64,000 nucleotides of DNA from the NCBI GenBank assembly GCA_016795035.1, contig JAEUIT010000072.1, positions 1 to 64,000 on the forward strand, given 5' to 3'. This document shows, piece after piece, positions 17,587-27,300 of the stretch. This DNA comes from Phycisphaerae bacterium (GTDB lineage: Bacteria > Planctomycetota > Phycisphaerae > Phycisphaerales > SM1A02). Each line of letters opens with the position of its first letter. Within the stretch, counting starts at the first letter, position 1. Made by a program: the position numbers and the translations under genes. The notes beneath the pieces were generated by a model that had not been told where the DNA came from, ran no database searches, and saw only the letters and a list, made by a program, of their open reading frames with translations.

Positions 17587-18174
17587 TCACCACGTTTCGC
17601 TGCGCGGAGTCGCGCTTGCGACGAGCCGGATCGGCTTCACGTAGCCGAGGTCGGCTTTCGTGCGCTGCGAGTCGTCGTCGGCAACGGTGAGATCCATGGT
17701 CACGCGGTAGAGATGCGTTCCCTTCTCCCACTCCATCGTGAACGCCGGCACGGAACCGCCGTCGCCGGCGTCGGTGCGGCGCACGCCGCGGAGGAGGACG
17801 CGGGTGTCGCCCTCGTCCACCTGCATGCTCAGCGTGCCGTCGGAATCATCGAACGTGATCGTGATGAGTTGCCCCGCCGTGTTGCGGAACTCGATCGAGT
17901 CGCCGGTCGTCGTCGTCTCGAGCGGATCGTCCGGCATCGGGCCGAAGTTGGTCCCGGTGCGGACCATCGTGAGGACGCGATGCATGATGAGGCGCGAGAT
18001 CGTCTGCGACGACGCCTCCTCGGTCGTGGCCTGATAGGCAATGAAGCAGGCGTTGAGCGCCGACATCGTTGCAGCCAGGAGCGCGGCCGAGATCGCGAGC
18101 GCGAGCAGGAGCTCGACGAGGTTGAAGCCGCGACGCGCGCGGCGACACGGACGGATGGTGCGACGGAAACTCAT
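17587..18174 (-). CDS. Type IV pilin-like (pseudopilin) protein, PilW/GspJ-like
   Basis: 195 aa. It has a class III prepilin signal: basic leader ending RRARRG-F at Gly16, Glu21 at position +5 of the mature protein, and the hydrophobic helix NLVELLLALAISAALLAATM. The C-terminal domain is beta-rich (FRNTAGQLITITFDDSDG). The start at 18174 overlaps the stop of the large upstream pilin-like gene by 4 bp (ATGA). It is the last gene of the pilT-pilC-pilin cluster. The assignment to PilW versus GspJ is tentative. Confidence 0.8.
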   Translation of the reverse strand: MSFRRTIRPCRRARRGFNLVELLLALAISAALLAATMSALNACFIAYQATTEEASSQTISRLIMHRVLTMVRTGTNFGPMPDDPLETTTTGDSIEFRNTAGQLITITFDDSDGTLSMQVDEGDTRVLLRGVRRTDAGDGGSVPAFTMEWEKGTHLYRVTMDLTVADDDSQRTKADLGYVKPIRLVASATPRSETW

Positions 18175-20609
18175 GACGCCGGCGCTCCTTCGATGTAGGT
18201 CTCGGGCATCGCTTCCATCGAGATCGGCCACGGGATGCCGTCCGGCAGCTTCGCATCCGGGTCGTAGCGAAGCGTGATCTCGCCGAAGCCCTCGAACGTG
18301 TCGTCGCCCGGCAGCGTGCCTTCGCCGTCGCCGTCGTCCGGGCCAAAGTAGCCAACCGTCGTGTTGAACATGTCCGGTTGGCCGTCATAGAAAAGCGGTC
18401 CCTGGCCCTTCACCGGACGGAACGTCATGAGCAGCGTGCCGTGCACGTCCGCGGTGCCGCGGACATCGAGGATGCCCGCGATGATCGTTCCGCGCAGGTT
18501 CACGCGCGGCGTGTCCTCGGGATCGGCGGCCTGCTCGTTGGCGAAATTGCCGACGTCGACGGACCAGCCGGGCATCATGAGCTGGCTGCGCGCCATCATC
18601 TCGCGGTCGGAGACGTCGATGTCCTCGAGCAGCGTCTCGAGCTCGTCGGCGTCGTCCTGCGCCGCGAGATCCTCGTCGGCGGGATCAAGATAGAAACGGG
18701 TGTTGCCCGTCATCTGGATCTTGTTGCGCCAGTGCGTGTACTCGTTCGGCGTGTCTCCCGCGAGCGAGCCGAGGAACGTGCAGTTGTGGAAGCGGATCGA
18801 GTTCGAGTACGTCTTGGTGTCATTCACGGGCGTGCCGTTCAAGTTTGACGCAAGCCCCGGGAACTTCGCCGAGTAGACGACCGAGCCGCCGGGCAGGGTG
18901 ACCTTCGTCACGCTGCCCGCATAGTTCCAGTTGATGTCGATGCAGTCGCTCTCGGTCTCGACGTAGGTGACGCCCACGAAGATGCAGTTCTCGAAGAGCG
19001 CGTTCGTGTTCGTGGGAATCTTGACGTTGGTGAACGTCATGTTCTTGTAGACCGGGCGCTGATACCAGTCGTACGCCGACGGCGAGCCGTACGGAACGGG
19101 CTCCCACGTGTCGGTGCTGGGGGCGACGTACTCGCCGCCGCCGCTCATGCCGCTCGACACCTGCGTCGCGAACGACGAGCCGGACTGCGCCTTCGATTTG
19201 AACCACGCGGCGCTGTCGGCAAACATGTCGGTGGTGATGAGACGGAGCTCGTCCTCGCCGACGCCGAACTTCACCGGAGCCTTGTCGATGCCGGCCGTGA
19301 TCGGGCCCTGCACGATGGATTGATAGCTGTCGCCGTGCGCGGTTTCCCAGTCGGACTTCGTCACGCCGAACGCGAGGCGACCGTGCACCTTCGCGTAGCG
19401 ATCGAGCTTGTTGAGGACGCCGTCGTCGTAGCCGAGCGCGGTGTCGCGGGCGTCGATCTCGCCGTCGTCGTTGCGGTCGGGGTCCGACATGTCGATGAGG
19501 CGAGCGAGCTGGTCATCGATGTTCGCGAACTCCGGCGCCAAGTTGCCCAGGCCCGCCGCGGCAGCCTTGTCCTCGTCGTAGACGACGCGCACGTCGTTGT
19601 TGGCGTCGAACGCGTCGAGGAAGAGGTCGAAGTCGTCCACGTACTCGTCGCCGTCGACGTCGCCGCCCTCGAGCAAACCTGCGGCCGCGAGGCCCGACGC
19701 CTCGGTGGCGTTGCCCGGGCGAAGCCGGCCGTCGCCGTCGGTGTCGTAGTCCTTGATCGCGTTCCACAGCGCGTCGAGCTTCTCGTCGAGGTCGTCGGCG
19801 AGGTAATAGAAATCGCTGCGCATGACGAGCGGATCGCCGTTGCCGTTATTCAGCTCGTCGTCCTCGGTTCCGTAGCGCGTGCCGAGCGGACCTTCGATGC
19901 GCACGTTCTTGCCGATCATCAGGCGATTCGGCGAGATGACCGCGTACTCGATGCGCTTGTTGATCTTGAACGTCATCTGAAGCGTGCGGCGAATCTCGCC
20001 GTCGGCGCCGATCGACGTGACGCGCACCGCGGCGGCGCCGTCGACGAGCTCGTACTTCAGGCGGAACCAGACGCGCGAGTCGTCGGCGATGATCTTGAGC
20101 GGCCGGGTCTCGATCGTGCCCTCGTCGTTCATCGCCGGAAGGCCGTCGTCACCGGCATCGATGCTCATCTGGCCTTCGTCGGCGGCATGGGCGTTGACGA
20201 TCGCGGCGCCGATGCCGTCGACGGTGTTGTTCTCCTCGTACCCGCTGGGCGGAAGCACGACGATGTCGCCGTCGGCGCCGGTCGCCTCGCCGAGCCAGAG
20301 GTCGTGGCCGAAGTCCTCGTCGATCACGCCCTTCTTCACGACGAAGCGAGCCGATTCCTTGGCCAGGCGCTTCGACGCGAAGACGAGCCCCGTCTCCGCG
20401 GCGCTCATCGCGCGAGAGACCTTGATCGAGCTCTCGGCCGTGCGCAGGTTGCCCTGGGCGACGATCGCCATCGCAACGCCGAGCGAGCCGAAGATGACGA
20501 GGAACATCATCGCAAGCACGCTCGCGACGCCTCGGCGCCGTCGCGCCGTCGGGCGCACGCGGCGGACCGACGCGTTCACGTTGTTGGAGTGTGCCTTGTT
20601 GCGATTCAC
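18171..20609 (-). CDS. Very large PilX-like membrane/pilin-associated protein with calcium-binding motifs
   Basis: 812 aa. The N-terminus (RRRRGVASVLAMMFLVIFGS, then NLRTAESSIKVSRAMSAAET) is the PilX/PilV-associated pattern, with Gly before a hydrophobic helix but no Glu at +5. The body holds EF-hand/dockerin-like acidic loops (DTDGDGRLRPGNA, DVDGDEYVDDFDLF, DRNDDGEIDARDTA) and a parallel-beta-like stretch with several short repeats of the FENCIFVG type. The GTG at 20609 is preferred because GGGGAGGAAGAGG precedes it. An upstream GTG at 20663 would overlap the previous gene's stop but has no ribosome site. It may be a tip-associated or adhesin-like subunit (inference). Confidence 0.75.
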   Translation of the reverse strand: MNRNKAHSNNVNASVRRVRPTARRRRGVASVLAMMFLVIFGSLGVAMAIVAQGNLRTAESSIKVSRAMSAAETGLVFASKRLAKESARFVVKKGVIDEDFGHDLWLGEATGADGDIVVLPPSGYEENNTVDGIGAAIVNAHAADEGQMSIDAGDDGLPAMNDEGTIETRPLKIIADDSRVWFRLKYELVDGAAAVRVTSIGADGEIRRTLQMTFKINKRIEYAVISPNRLMIGKNVRIEGPLGTRYGTEDDELNNGNGDPLVMRSDFYYLADDLDEKLDALWNAIKDYDTDGDGRLRPGNATEASGLAAAGLLEGGDVDGDEYVDDFDLFLDAFDANNDVRVVYDEDKAAAAGLGNLAPEFANIDDQLARLIDMSDPDRNDDGEIDARDTALGYDDGVLNKLDRYAKVHGRLAFGVTKSDWETAHGDSYQSIVQGPITAGIDKAPVKFGVGEDELRLITTDMFADSAAWFKSKAQSGSSFATQVSSGMSGGGEYVAPSTDTWEPVPYGSPSAYDWYQRPVYKNMTFTNVKIPTNTNALFENCIFVGVTYVETESDCIDINWNYAGSVTKVTLPGGSVVYSAKFPGLASNLNGTPVNDTKTYSNSIRFHNCTFLGSLAGDTPNEYTHWRNKIQMTGNTRFYLDPADEDLAAQDDADELETLLEDIDVSDREMMARSQLMMPGWSVDVGNFANEQAADPEDTPRVNLRGTIIAGILDVRGTADVHGTLLMTFRPVKGQGPLFYDGQPDMFNTTVGYFGPDDGDGEGTLPGDDTFEGFGEITLRYDPDAKLPDGIPWPISMEAMPETYIEGAPAS

Positions 20610-20659
20610 GGCGAACCTCTTCCTCCCCGCGGTACCCTTCGGACGAGCCCTCTCCAAAA

Positions 20660-21220
20660 TCACTTACGGGAGATCCACGAGACGCGCGTCATCTCCACGG
20701 GCTCGGGGTCGGTCGCTCCCTGATAGTGAACGATGACCTCGATGCGGAGATATTCGGTCGCGTGCGTATTGGCGTCGCCGCTCTCCGTGGTGATGTCCAT
20801 GGGATCGACGGCCTGGACCGTGACGGTCTGCGACCAGCCGACCATGTCGGGAATGACTTCGCGGCGGGCGTTGATCGGACCGTTGCCGAGCGCCGCCGAG
20901 AACACCGTTCCGCCTCCCTCGTCGCCGTCGAAGTCGTCGAGGTCGTCGAAGTCGGCAAGGCCGTCCTCGTTCTCCTCGGGACCCCAACTGTCGCTGCCCA
21001 CGACCGGGTCGAAGCGCGGAAGGTTGAGCGTGAGCTCGCGAATCTCGTTGCCGAGGCGCATCGCGATGCCCGCGTTCGTCGACCACATGTTCTTCTGGTG
21101 AAACGCCTGCTGGGCTTGGATCATCGCCAGGACGCCGACGCCAATGATGACTGTCGCAAGCGCCGCCTCGATGAGCGTGAAGCCGTGCCGTCGTCGTCGT
21201 TGGAGTCGCCGTGTGCGCAT
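20660..21220 (-). CDS. Type IV pilin-like minor subunit (PilV/GspI-like)
   Basis: 186 aa with a prepilin signal: basic leader RRRRHG, cleavage after Gly13, mature F-T-L-I-E with Glu at +5, then a hydrophobic helix (AALATVIIGVGVLAMIQAQ). The C-terminal half is acidic (ENEDGLADFDDLDDFDGDEG) and could bind calcium. It sits 37 bp downstream of pilC in the same orientation. Its stop lies about 50 bp before the preferred start of the large PilX-like gene. Confidence 0.82.
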   Translation of the reverse strand: MRTRRLQRRRRHGFTLIEAALATVIIGVGVLAMIQAQQAFHQKNMWSTNAGIAMRLGNEIRELTLNLPRFDPVVGSDSWGPEENEDGLADFDDLDDFDGDEGGGTVFSAALGNGPINARREVIPDMVGWSQTVTVQAVDPMDITTESGDANTHATEYLRIEVIVHYQGATDPEPVEMTRVSWISRK

Positions 21221-21257
21221 GTGAAATGCTCCGCGCTGCCCCCACTAACCATCCGAT

Positions 21258-22487
21258 TCAGTGCCCTTGAACCAAGTTGGACATCTTGAAGATTGGCAAG
21301 ATGATGGCCATGGCGATAAAACCGACGACCGAACCCATCGCGACGATCATGATCGGCTCGATCATGCTGGTCACGGCCTTGATCGCCTCGCGCAACGTCT
21401 TCGCGTAGTAGGCCGAGATCTCTTCGAGGACCTCGCCGAGCTTGCCCGACTCCTCGCCCGCCGAGATCATCTGCACGACCGAGCGGGGGAGCAGCGGACT
21501 CTTCTGGAGCTGCGCCTGCACCTTCTTGCCTTGCTTCACGGCGCCGTACACGCTGCGCCACAGGCGGCGGAAAAGCTGGTTGCCCGAGATGTCGCCGGTG
21601 ATGGCGATCGTGTCGAGCATGGGGACGCCCGCGTTGAGGAGTTCGCCCATCGTGTGCAGCGAGCGGCAGATATAGAGGGCCTTGAACATGCGGCTGATGA
21701 GCGGCATGGTCAGCTTGAAGCGGTCCCACCAGAACGAGCCGAGCTCGGTCTTGATGAAGAGGAGGAAGCCCGTCACAAGGGCCGCGGCGGCGATGAGAAG
21801 CACCCACCACCACTCGACCATGAAGGACGAGAGGGCCATGAGGAACTTCGTCGGCATGGGCAGCACTTCTTCCTTGCCCTTGAAGACGCCGGCGAACTTC
21901 GGAAGGACGAACGTGAGTAGGAACACCGTGACCGAGATCGCCATGAGCGCGATGATGCCCGGGTAGATGCTCGCGCCGATGACCATCTTGCGCGTCTCGA
22001 TCTCCTGCGTGAGATAGGCCGCGATGCGGTCGAGCATCTTCGCGAAGGAGCCCGACATCTCGGACGCCTTCACCATGTTCACGTAGAGAGGCCCGAAGAG
22101 CTTCGGGTACTTCTTGATCGCTTCGCTGAATTGCTTGCCGCTCTCGACGTCGCTTCGGATCGAGATCAGGATGCGCCGGAACTTCTGGTTCGTGACCTGC
22201 TCGCTGATGCCTTCAAGCGCCGCGCGGATCGAGATGCCGGCGCGGATCATGACGGCGAGCTGCGTCGTGAAGTCGAGGATGTCCTTCTGAGACGGCCCCG
22301 AGCTGTAGTTGAGCTTCGCGAGGATGCCGGAGAGCTGTGACGTGACCTGCTGCACCGGGACGAGCTGCAACACGTGGTTGCCTTGGGCGCGCAGGATCGA
22401 CGCCGCGTTCGCCGCGGAGTCCGCGGAGACGACGCCGGCGACGGTCTGACCTGAGGCTTGTCTTGCCTGATAGCGGTACTGAGGCAT
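21258..22487 (-). CDS. pilC: Type IV pilus / type II secretion inner-membrane platform protein (PilC/GspF family)
   Basis: 409 aa, typical length. Two copies of the GspF cytoplasmic domain are separated by transmembrane helices, with family motifs FTTQLAVMIRAGISIRAALE, PLYVNMVKASEMSGSF and MISAGEESGKLGEVLEEIS. The N-terminal MPQYRYQARQASGQTVAGVV is the classic PilC/GspF opening. Encoded 21 bp downstream of pilT, it is the platform of this pilus-like cluster and a paralogue of the GspF in the secretion operon at 42.6-43.9 kb. Confidence 0.93.
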   Translation of the reverse strand: MPQYRYQARQASGQTVAGVVSADSAANAASILRAQGNHVLQLVPVQQVTSQLSGILAKLNYSSGPSQKDILDFTTQLAVMIRAGISIRAALEGISEQVTNQKFRRILISIRSDVESGKQFSEAIKKYPKLFGPLYVNMVKASEMSGSFAKMLDRIAAYLTQEIETRKMVIGASIYPGIIALMAISVTVFLLTFVLPKFAGVFKGKEEVLPMPTKFLMALSSFMVEWWWVLLIAAAALVTGFLLFIKTELGSFWWDRFKLTMPLISRMFKALYICRSLHTMGELLNAGVPMLDTIAITGDISGNQLFRRLWRSVYGAVKQGKKVQAQLQKSPLLPRSVVQMISAGEESGKLGEVLEEISAYYAKTLREAIKAVTSMIEPIMIVAMGSVVGFIAMAIILPIFKMSNLVQGH

Positions 22488-22508
22488 GGGAACTCCGCTC
22501 CTTCAGGC

Positions 22509-23564
22509 TTAGGCGGCGAGCTGACGATCGAGCTTGTCCGGATAGGCCGCCTGGGCGATCGCGTCTTCGCGGCTGATCATGCCGTTGAAGTAGAGCTCCG
22601 CGATCGCGTTGTCGAGGCTATTCATGCCGATCATGCGGCTCGTCTCGATGACGTTGGGGATCTCGAACGTGCGCGCCTCGCGGATGATGTTGCGCACGGC
22701 GGGCGTGCAGAGCATCACTTCGATGCCAGGGACCATGCCCGCCTGATCGATGCGGCGGAAGAGGGTTTGCGAGATGACCGCCTGCAACGTGTTGGCGAGC
22801 ATCGAGCGGATCTGGTTCTGCTGACCCGCCGGATACATGTCGATGATTCGTTCGACCGTCTGCGACGCGTTGACGGTGTGCAACGTGGAGAGGACGAGGT
22901 GGCCGGTTTCGGCGGCGCTGATCGCGAGCGCGGTGGTCTCGAGGTCTCGCATTTCGCCGACGAGGATGATGTCGGGGTCCTGACGCAACGCGTGCTTCAG
23001 GCCGCTCGAGAAGGTCGGCATGTCGGAGCCGAGCTCGCGCTGCTCGATGAGGCACTTCGCGCTCTGGAACGTGTATTCGACGGGATCCTCAAGCGTGATG
23101 ATGTGCTTGCGATACCGCTCGTTCATCGATTGGATCATCGCGGCGAGCGTCGTCGACTTGCCCGAGCCGGTGTCGCCCGTGACGAGCACGAGTCCGCGCG
23201 GGAGATACGTGAGCCGCGAGATGATCTCGGGAAGGTTGAGGGACGCGAGCGGCGGCACCTTGGTGCGGATCGCACGCAAGCTGAACGCCAACTGGCCCTT
23301 TTGCTTATGGGCGTTCACGCGGTATCGCTTGAAGCCCGCGATTTCGTAGGAGAAGTCGAGGTCCTGATGCTTGTCGAAATTCTCGCGCAGCGGCGCGCTC
23401 GTCATCTGCTCGAGGAACCCCTTCATGATCTCGGGGGTGAGCATGGGGAAGTCCATCGGCGTCATCACCGTGTGGACGCGCATCATGGGCACGTGTCCGC
23501 CGACGAGATGGATGTCGGAAGCGTCGGACTCGTGGGCCTTCTTGAGAATGTCGTGTAGCTGCAT
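22509..23564 (-). CDS. pilT: Type IV pilus retraction ATPase PilT
   Basis: 351 aa hexameric ATPase that disassembles pili. Walker A is GDTGSGKST (130-138), the Asp box is ITLEDPVEY, Walker B is DIILVGEMRDLET, and the His box is TGHLVLSTLHT. The C-terminal TPAVRNIIRE corresponds to the PilT-specific AIRNLIRE motif. The ATG at 23564 follows GGGGAG. No PilB-type extension ATPase is in the cluster, so either one lies elsewhere or GspE of the secretion operon serves it (inference). Confidence 0.95.
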   Translation of the reverse strand: MQLHDILKKAHESDASDIHLVGGHVPMMRVHTVMTPMDFPMLTPEIMKGFLEQMTSAPLRENFDKHQDLDFSYEIAGFKRYRVNAHKQKGQLAFSLRAIRTKVPPLASLNLPEIISRLTYLPRGLVLVTGDTGSGKSTTLAAMIQSMNERYRKHIITLEDPVEYTFQSAKCLIEQRELGSDMPTFSSGLKHALRQDPDIILVGEMRDLETTALAISAAETGHLVLSTLHTVNASQTVERIIDMYPAGQQNQIRSMLANTLQAVISQTLFRRIDQAGMVPGIEVMLCTPAVRNIIREARTFEIPNVIETSRMIGMNSLDNAIAELYFNGMISREDAIAQAAYPDKLDRQLAA

Positions 23565-23723
23565 TCGAGCACTCCCCAACGGTGCGATGTGTGGACGTGT
23601 CCCGAAGGACGCGTGCGCGTGACGTTCACGCCACGACGCTCCACGCGTCGCGACGCTCGAATGGCTCTGATCGGCGAGTTGCCGGACCGGTTTGACGGAC
23701 TCTTCCGGGTTGTGCGAGCGTTT

Positions 23724-23746
23724 CCGCGTTGCCCGCGGCAACGCGG
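23724..23746 (-). terminator. Hairpin after the LEA-like lipoprotein gene
   Basis: CCGCGTTGCC (23724-23733) pairs perfectly with GGCAACGCGG (23737-23746) over a 3-nt loop, directly after the stop codon of the minus-strand lipoprotein gene. No T-run follows on the minus strand, so a terminator role is only likely, not shown. Confidence 0.4.
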
Positions 23747-23747
23747 A

Positions 23748-24257
23748 CTATCGGACGGCGCCGGCCGCCGGGGGCGGCGGTGGCGGAGCGATGGGCACGG
23801 GGGTCACGGTCATGCCGGTGCCGCTGCCGGAGAAGCTCGTGGTCGGCTGGTAGAGCTGAAGGTCGTAGGGGATCAGCGCGAGGCGGCTCGGCGATCGGTA
23901 GGTCAGGGTGCCGGAGATCGTCCACGGCGCCGACTGGTCGAGCGCCGCGGTCGGGACGACGCACGGAAGCGACGTCCGCATGGGCGTGTTCTCCGGCGGC
24001 AACGCCAAGAGCGCTTCCCACAGGCCGCTGTAGGTCGCGCCGCCGCAGGTGAAGCGGTAGTCCCACTGAAAGAGGCGCATGGTGTCGTCGGCCGGATTCG
24101 TCAGCTCGATGTCGACCTCGACCAGCGTCGACTCGGGGTTCGAGTCGCTGACGCGGGCACCCTGCACACCCACCCGCGGCGAGGCACAGCCGGCGAGAAG
24201 GGCGGTGGCCGCAAGCGCGGACACGACGAGGGCGGCGATCGGAGGCGAGGCTCGCAT
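23748..24257 (-). CDS. Putative lipoprotein with LEA14/WHy-like domain
   Basis: 169 aa. The signal peptide ends in the lipobox LLAGC (Cys about residue 24). The mature segment (VEVDIELTNPADDTMRLFQW and SGTLTYRSPSRLALIPYDL) has the alternating hydrophobic beta pattern of LEA14/water-stress (WHy) domains, which are often envelope proteins of unknown role. The C-terminus is Pro-rich (PIAPPPPPPAAG). A TACATT box lies 8 nt before the ATG. It is divergent from the large propeller gene. Confidence 0.7.
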   Translation of the reverse strand: MRASPPIAALVVSALAATALLAGCASPRVGVQGARVSDSNPESTLVEVDIELTNPADDTMRLFQWDYRFTCGGATYSGLWEALLALPPENTPMRTSLPCVVPTAALDQSAPWTISGTLTYRSPSRLALIPYDLQLYQPTTSFSGSGTGMTVTPVPIAPPPPPPAAGAVR

Positions 24258-24265
24258 TCCCCGTG

Positions 24266-24271
24266 AATGTA
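24266..24271 (-). promoter_or_regulatory. -10 box for the LEA-like lipoprotein gene
   Basis: On the minus strand TACATT is followed by 8 nt and the ATG at 24257. There is no ribosome-binding site, so the transcript is predicted to be nearly leaderless. It lies back-to-back with the box for the divergent propeller gene. Confidence 0.5.
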
Positions 24272-24287
24272 CTCGCGGATGCCGCCG

Positions 24288-24293
24288 TACGAT
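24288..24293 (+). promoter_or_regulatory. -10 box for the propeller-protein gene
   Basis: TACGAT lies exactly 9 nt before the ATG at 24303. This favours 24303 over the in-frame ATGs at 24267 and 24279 and agrees with the signal-peptide position. Confidence 0.5.
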
Positions 24294-24302
24294 CCGCCCA
24301 GC

Positions 24303-27300
24303 ATGCGTTGCCACCGAAGCTCGGCCTCTGTCGACGCGCCGCGCGCCTTGGGCGTTGCGTGGCTCTTCGTTGCCGTCGCCGCCGCCACCCTTCCGATCGT
24401 CTCCGCGGCCCAGGCACAGGTCGTCGCCCCGGTCACGGTGCCGGACTCGCCGACGGCCTGGCAGCTCTACCAGCAGGCGGTGGACCAGGCGCGCGAGAAC
24501 CCGGCCGAGGCGGCGCGGATCGCGCAGCGGCTTCTCGACGGCTTTGCCGATCGCGTGATGCCCGCCGACGACCCGCCGGGCGACCGCTTCGAGAGCGTGC
24601 TCGAGCGCGTCGAGCGATTCCTCCGCGAGCGTCCGACCGCGCTCGAGCGCTACCGGCAGCTCGAGTCGCCTGAAGCCGAGCGGCTCGCCGCGCAGGCAAC
24701 GACCGACGCCGCCTGGGAAGCGATCGCGCGCGGACGCGGACTCACGCCGACCGGACTCCGCGCGAACCTCATGCTCGCCGAGAAGGAGTTCCGCGCGAGC
24801 GCCTTCGAGCGCTCGCTCGCGCGACTGCGCCGCATCGACGGCCATCCCGACCTCGAAGACGTCGCGCTGTCGTCGGCGTATTGGTTCCTGCGCGGCGCGA
24901 ACGGCGCATGCCTTGGCGTCGTCGCTGAGCGCGAGGAAGCCATCAACCGTCTTCGCCAACTCAACGATCCGAAGGCGACCGAAGCCGCCGCGGCCGTCGA
25001 GCGCCTGGCGGAGATCGAGCCGCTCGAAGGCCTCGAGGCGATCGGCGTGCTCGATCAGGGCCGCGCCCCCGCCGAGGGCGAAGCGACCGGCGCGTGGCAA
25101 CCGATCTGGCGTCTGCCGCTCGCGAACACGGCGTTCTCGAGGCTCTTCTCGGCGACGCGGGCGCAGCCCGATCCGAACGATCGATTCCTGCAGTTCGCCG
25201 ACCTCGACATGCAGGCGACGCCGCGACAGTTCGATCGCGCCCGCTTCGACGGCTCGATGCTCTCGGTCGCGCCGACCGTCGTCGGCGACCTTCTGCTCGT
25301 GTCGGACGGCATCGATCTCATCGCCCTCGATCGCTTGAGCCATCGGAAGCAGTGGAGCCACACGATCGGCACGTCGGCGCCGGAGTCGATTCCGTCGGGC
25401 GAACTCGCCGGCGTCGCGGTGGGCGACGGGCTCGCGGTCATCGCGACGAGCGACATGCCGTCGGGCTTCCGCACGCTCGGCGGTCGCGTCATGTGCGTCG
25501 AGATCGCGAGCGGCCAGCGACTATGGACGCGCGAGCTCTCGTCGCTCACGCCGCCGCCCGATTCGCCGCCCGACGCGTTCGATTCGCTCGTGCCGATCGG
25601 CCAGCCGATCATCGGTTCGGGCGTCGTCTATCTCGTCGCGCGGCGCGTGACGGCGCAGCTCGAGACGCTCGAGTATCTCCTTGCGTTCGACGCCCGCAGC
25701 GGCGCGCAGCGATTCGCGACGTTCGTCTGCTCGTCGGCGGGCATTCCGCGCTTCGGCGCCCGCTCGACGTCCTTCCCGGTGTTGCGCGACGGCTTCGTCT
25801 ACATTGTCACGAGCGTCGGCGCGGTCGCGTGCCTGAACGCTAGCGACGGGCGGGTTCGGTGGATTCACCGCTTCGTCGTGCCGATCCGCGACGACCCGTA
25901 TCCGAGCGAGCCGTGGGAGCTGTCGAGCCCGGTGGTCTTGGGCGATTCGCTGTGGGCGGTCGCGCCCGACAAGCGCGAGGTCGTGCAGATCGATCGCGCG
26001 ACCGGTCGCCGCGTCGCCGGCCACGCGACCGGCGCGACGAGCACGTGGGGCACGCCGCGCTATCTCCTCGCCGACGACGGCGAGGGTGTGCGTCCGCCGC
26101 GGCTCTACGCGATCGGCGCCGACATCGTCGCGATCGATCCCGACGCGCCGGAGCGCGCGCGGTGGACCTTGTCGAAGGCGAATCCCGACGCCATCAAGAA
26201 TCGGCAGGGCAACGTGAATCGCACCGGCATGCGCGGGCGCGTGCAGCTCGCGGGCGATCTCCTCGTCGTGCCGGGCATTGCGGACGTCCTCTTCGTCGAC
26301 CGTTCGACCGGCGTGATTCGCGACCGGATCGAGATCGACGGGCCGGCCAATCCGCTACTCGTGGGTCCGCAGCTTTTCCTCGGCGAGAACTCGGGCCTGA
26401 GCGCGCTCATGCCCGCGGATAGCGCGGAGCGCCTCATGCGCGAGCGCATCGCGGCATCGCCGCACGATCCGGAAGGCGGGCTCGCGCTCCTCGACTTGGG
26501 GCTGCGAGTCGGAAAGATCGAGGTCTGCATCGACGCCGCGCGGGCCGCGAGCGCGGCGCTTGCGTCGGCCACGGGAGACGCCGCGGCCTCCGCGCGGGCC
26601 GAGCTGGTCGAACGGCTCCTCCGCGCCGCGGCCCTCGCCGACGTGCCCCCCGAGCGAAGCCGCGAGATCCTCGCGGTGCTCGGCGAGGTCGCGGTGAGCC
26701 CTCCGGATCGCGTGCGCTACCTCCTCGCCGCGGCCGAGCGCTATCGCGCGGAAGGGGCGGCCCGCGAAGCGATCGTCGCGCTCGACGAGATCCTCGCCAC
26801 GCCTGTCCTCGCCGCCGTCGAGGTGGAGGACAACACTGCGACCGCGCGGCCGGCCGTCGCGAGGGCGCTCGAGCAACTGGCGCTTCTCGGCGATGTCGAT
26901 CCCGCGGCGTTCGCGGCGCGCGACGCCTCGGCACGCGCGGCGCTCACCGCCGCGGGCACCGATCCCGCGGCGCTCCGCGACGTCGTGCGTCGCGCCGCCG
27001 GCACCCGCACGTCGATCGATGCGACGCGCGCGCTGGCACAGGTCTTTGAGGATCGCGGCGAGCGCGAGGCGGCCTTGGGCGTGATCCTCGCCGAGCTTCG
27101 CACGCTTCCGCCGTCCGGGAGTGACGCGGCGTCCCTCGCGGGCGACGCGCTGCGTCTCGCGACCAAGGCGGGATGGCTTCGCACGGCGTCGGATCTCGCC
27201 GACGTCGCCCTCCTGCGCATGCCCTCGACTCCCGTGCCCTCCGGCAGCGAGTCGCTTGCGGCGCTTGCGCGCTCGAGCGACGCGAGTCCCGCGCTCGGCG

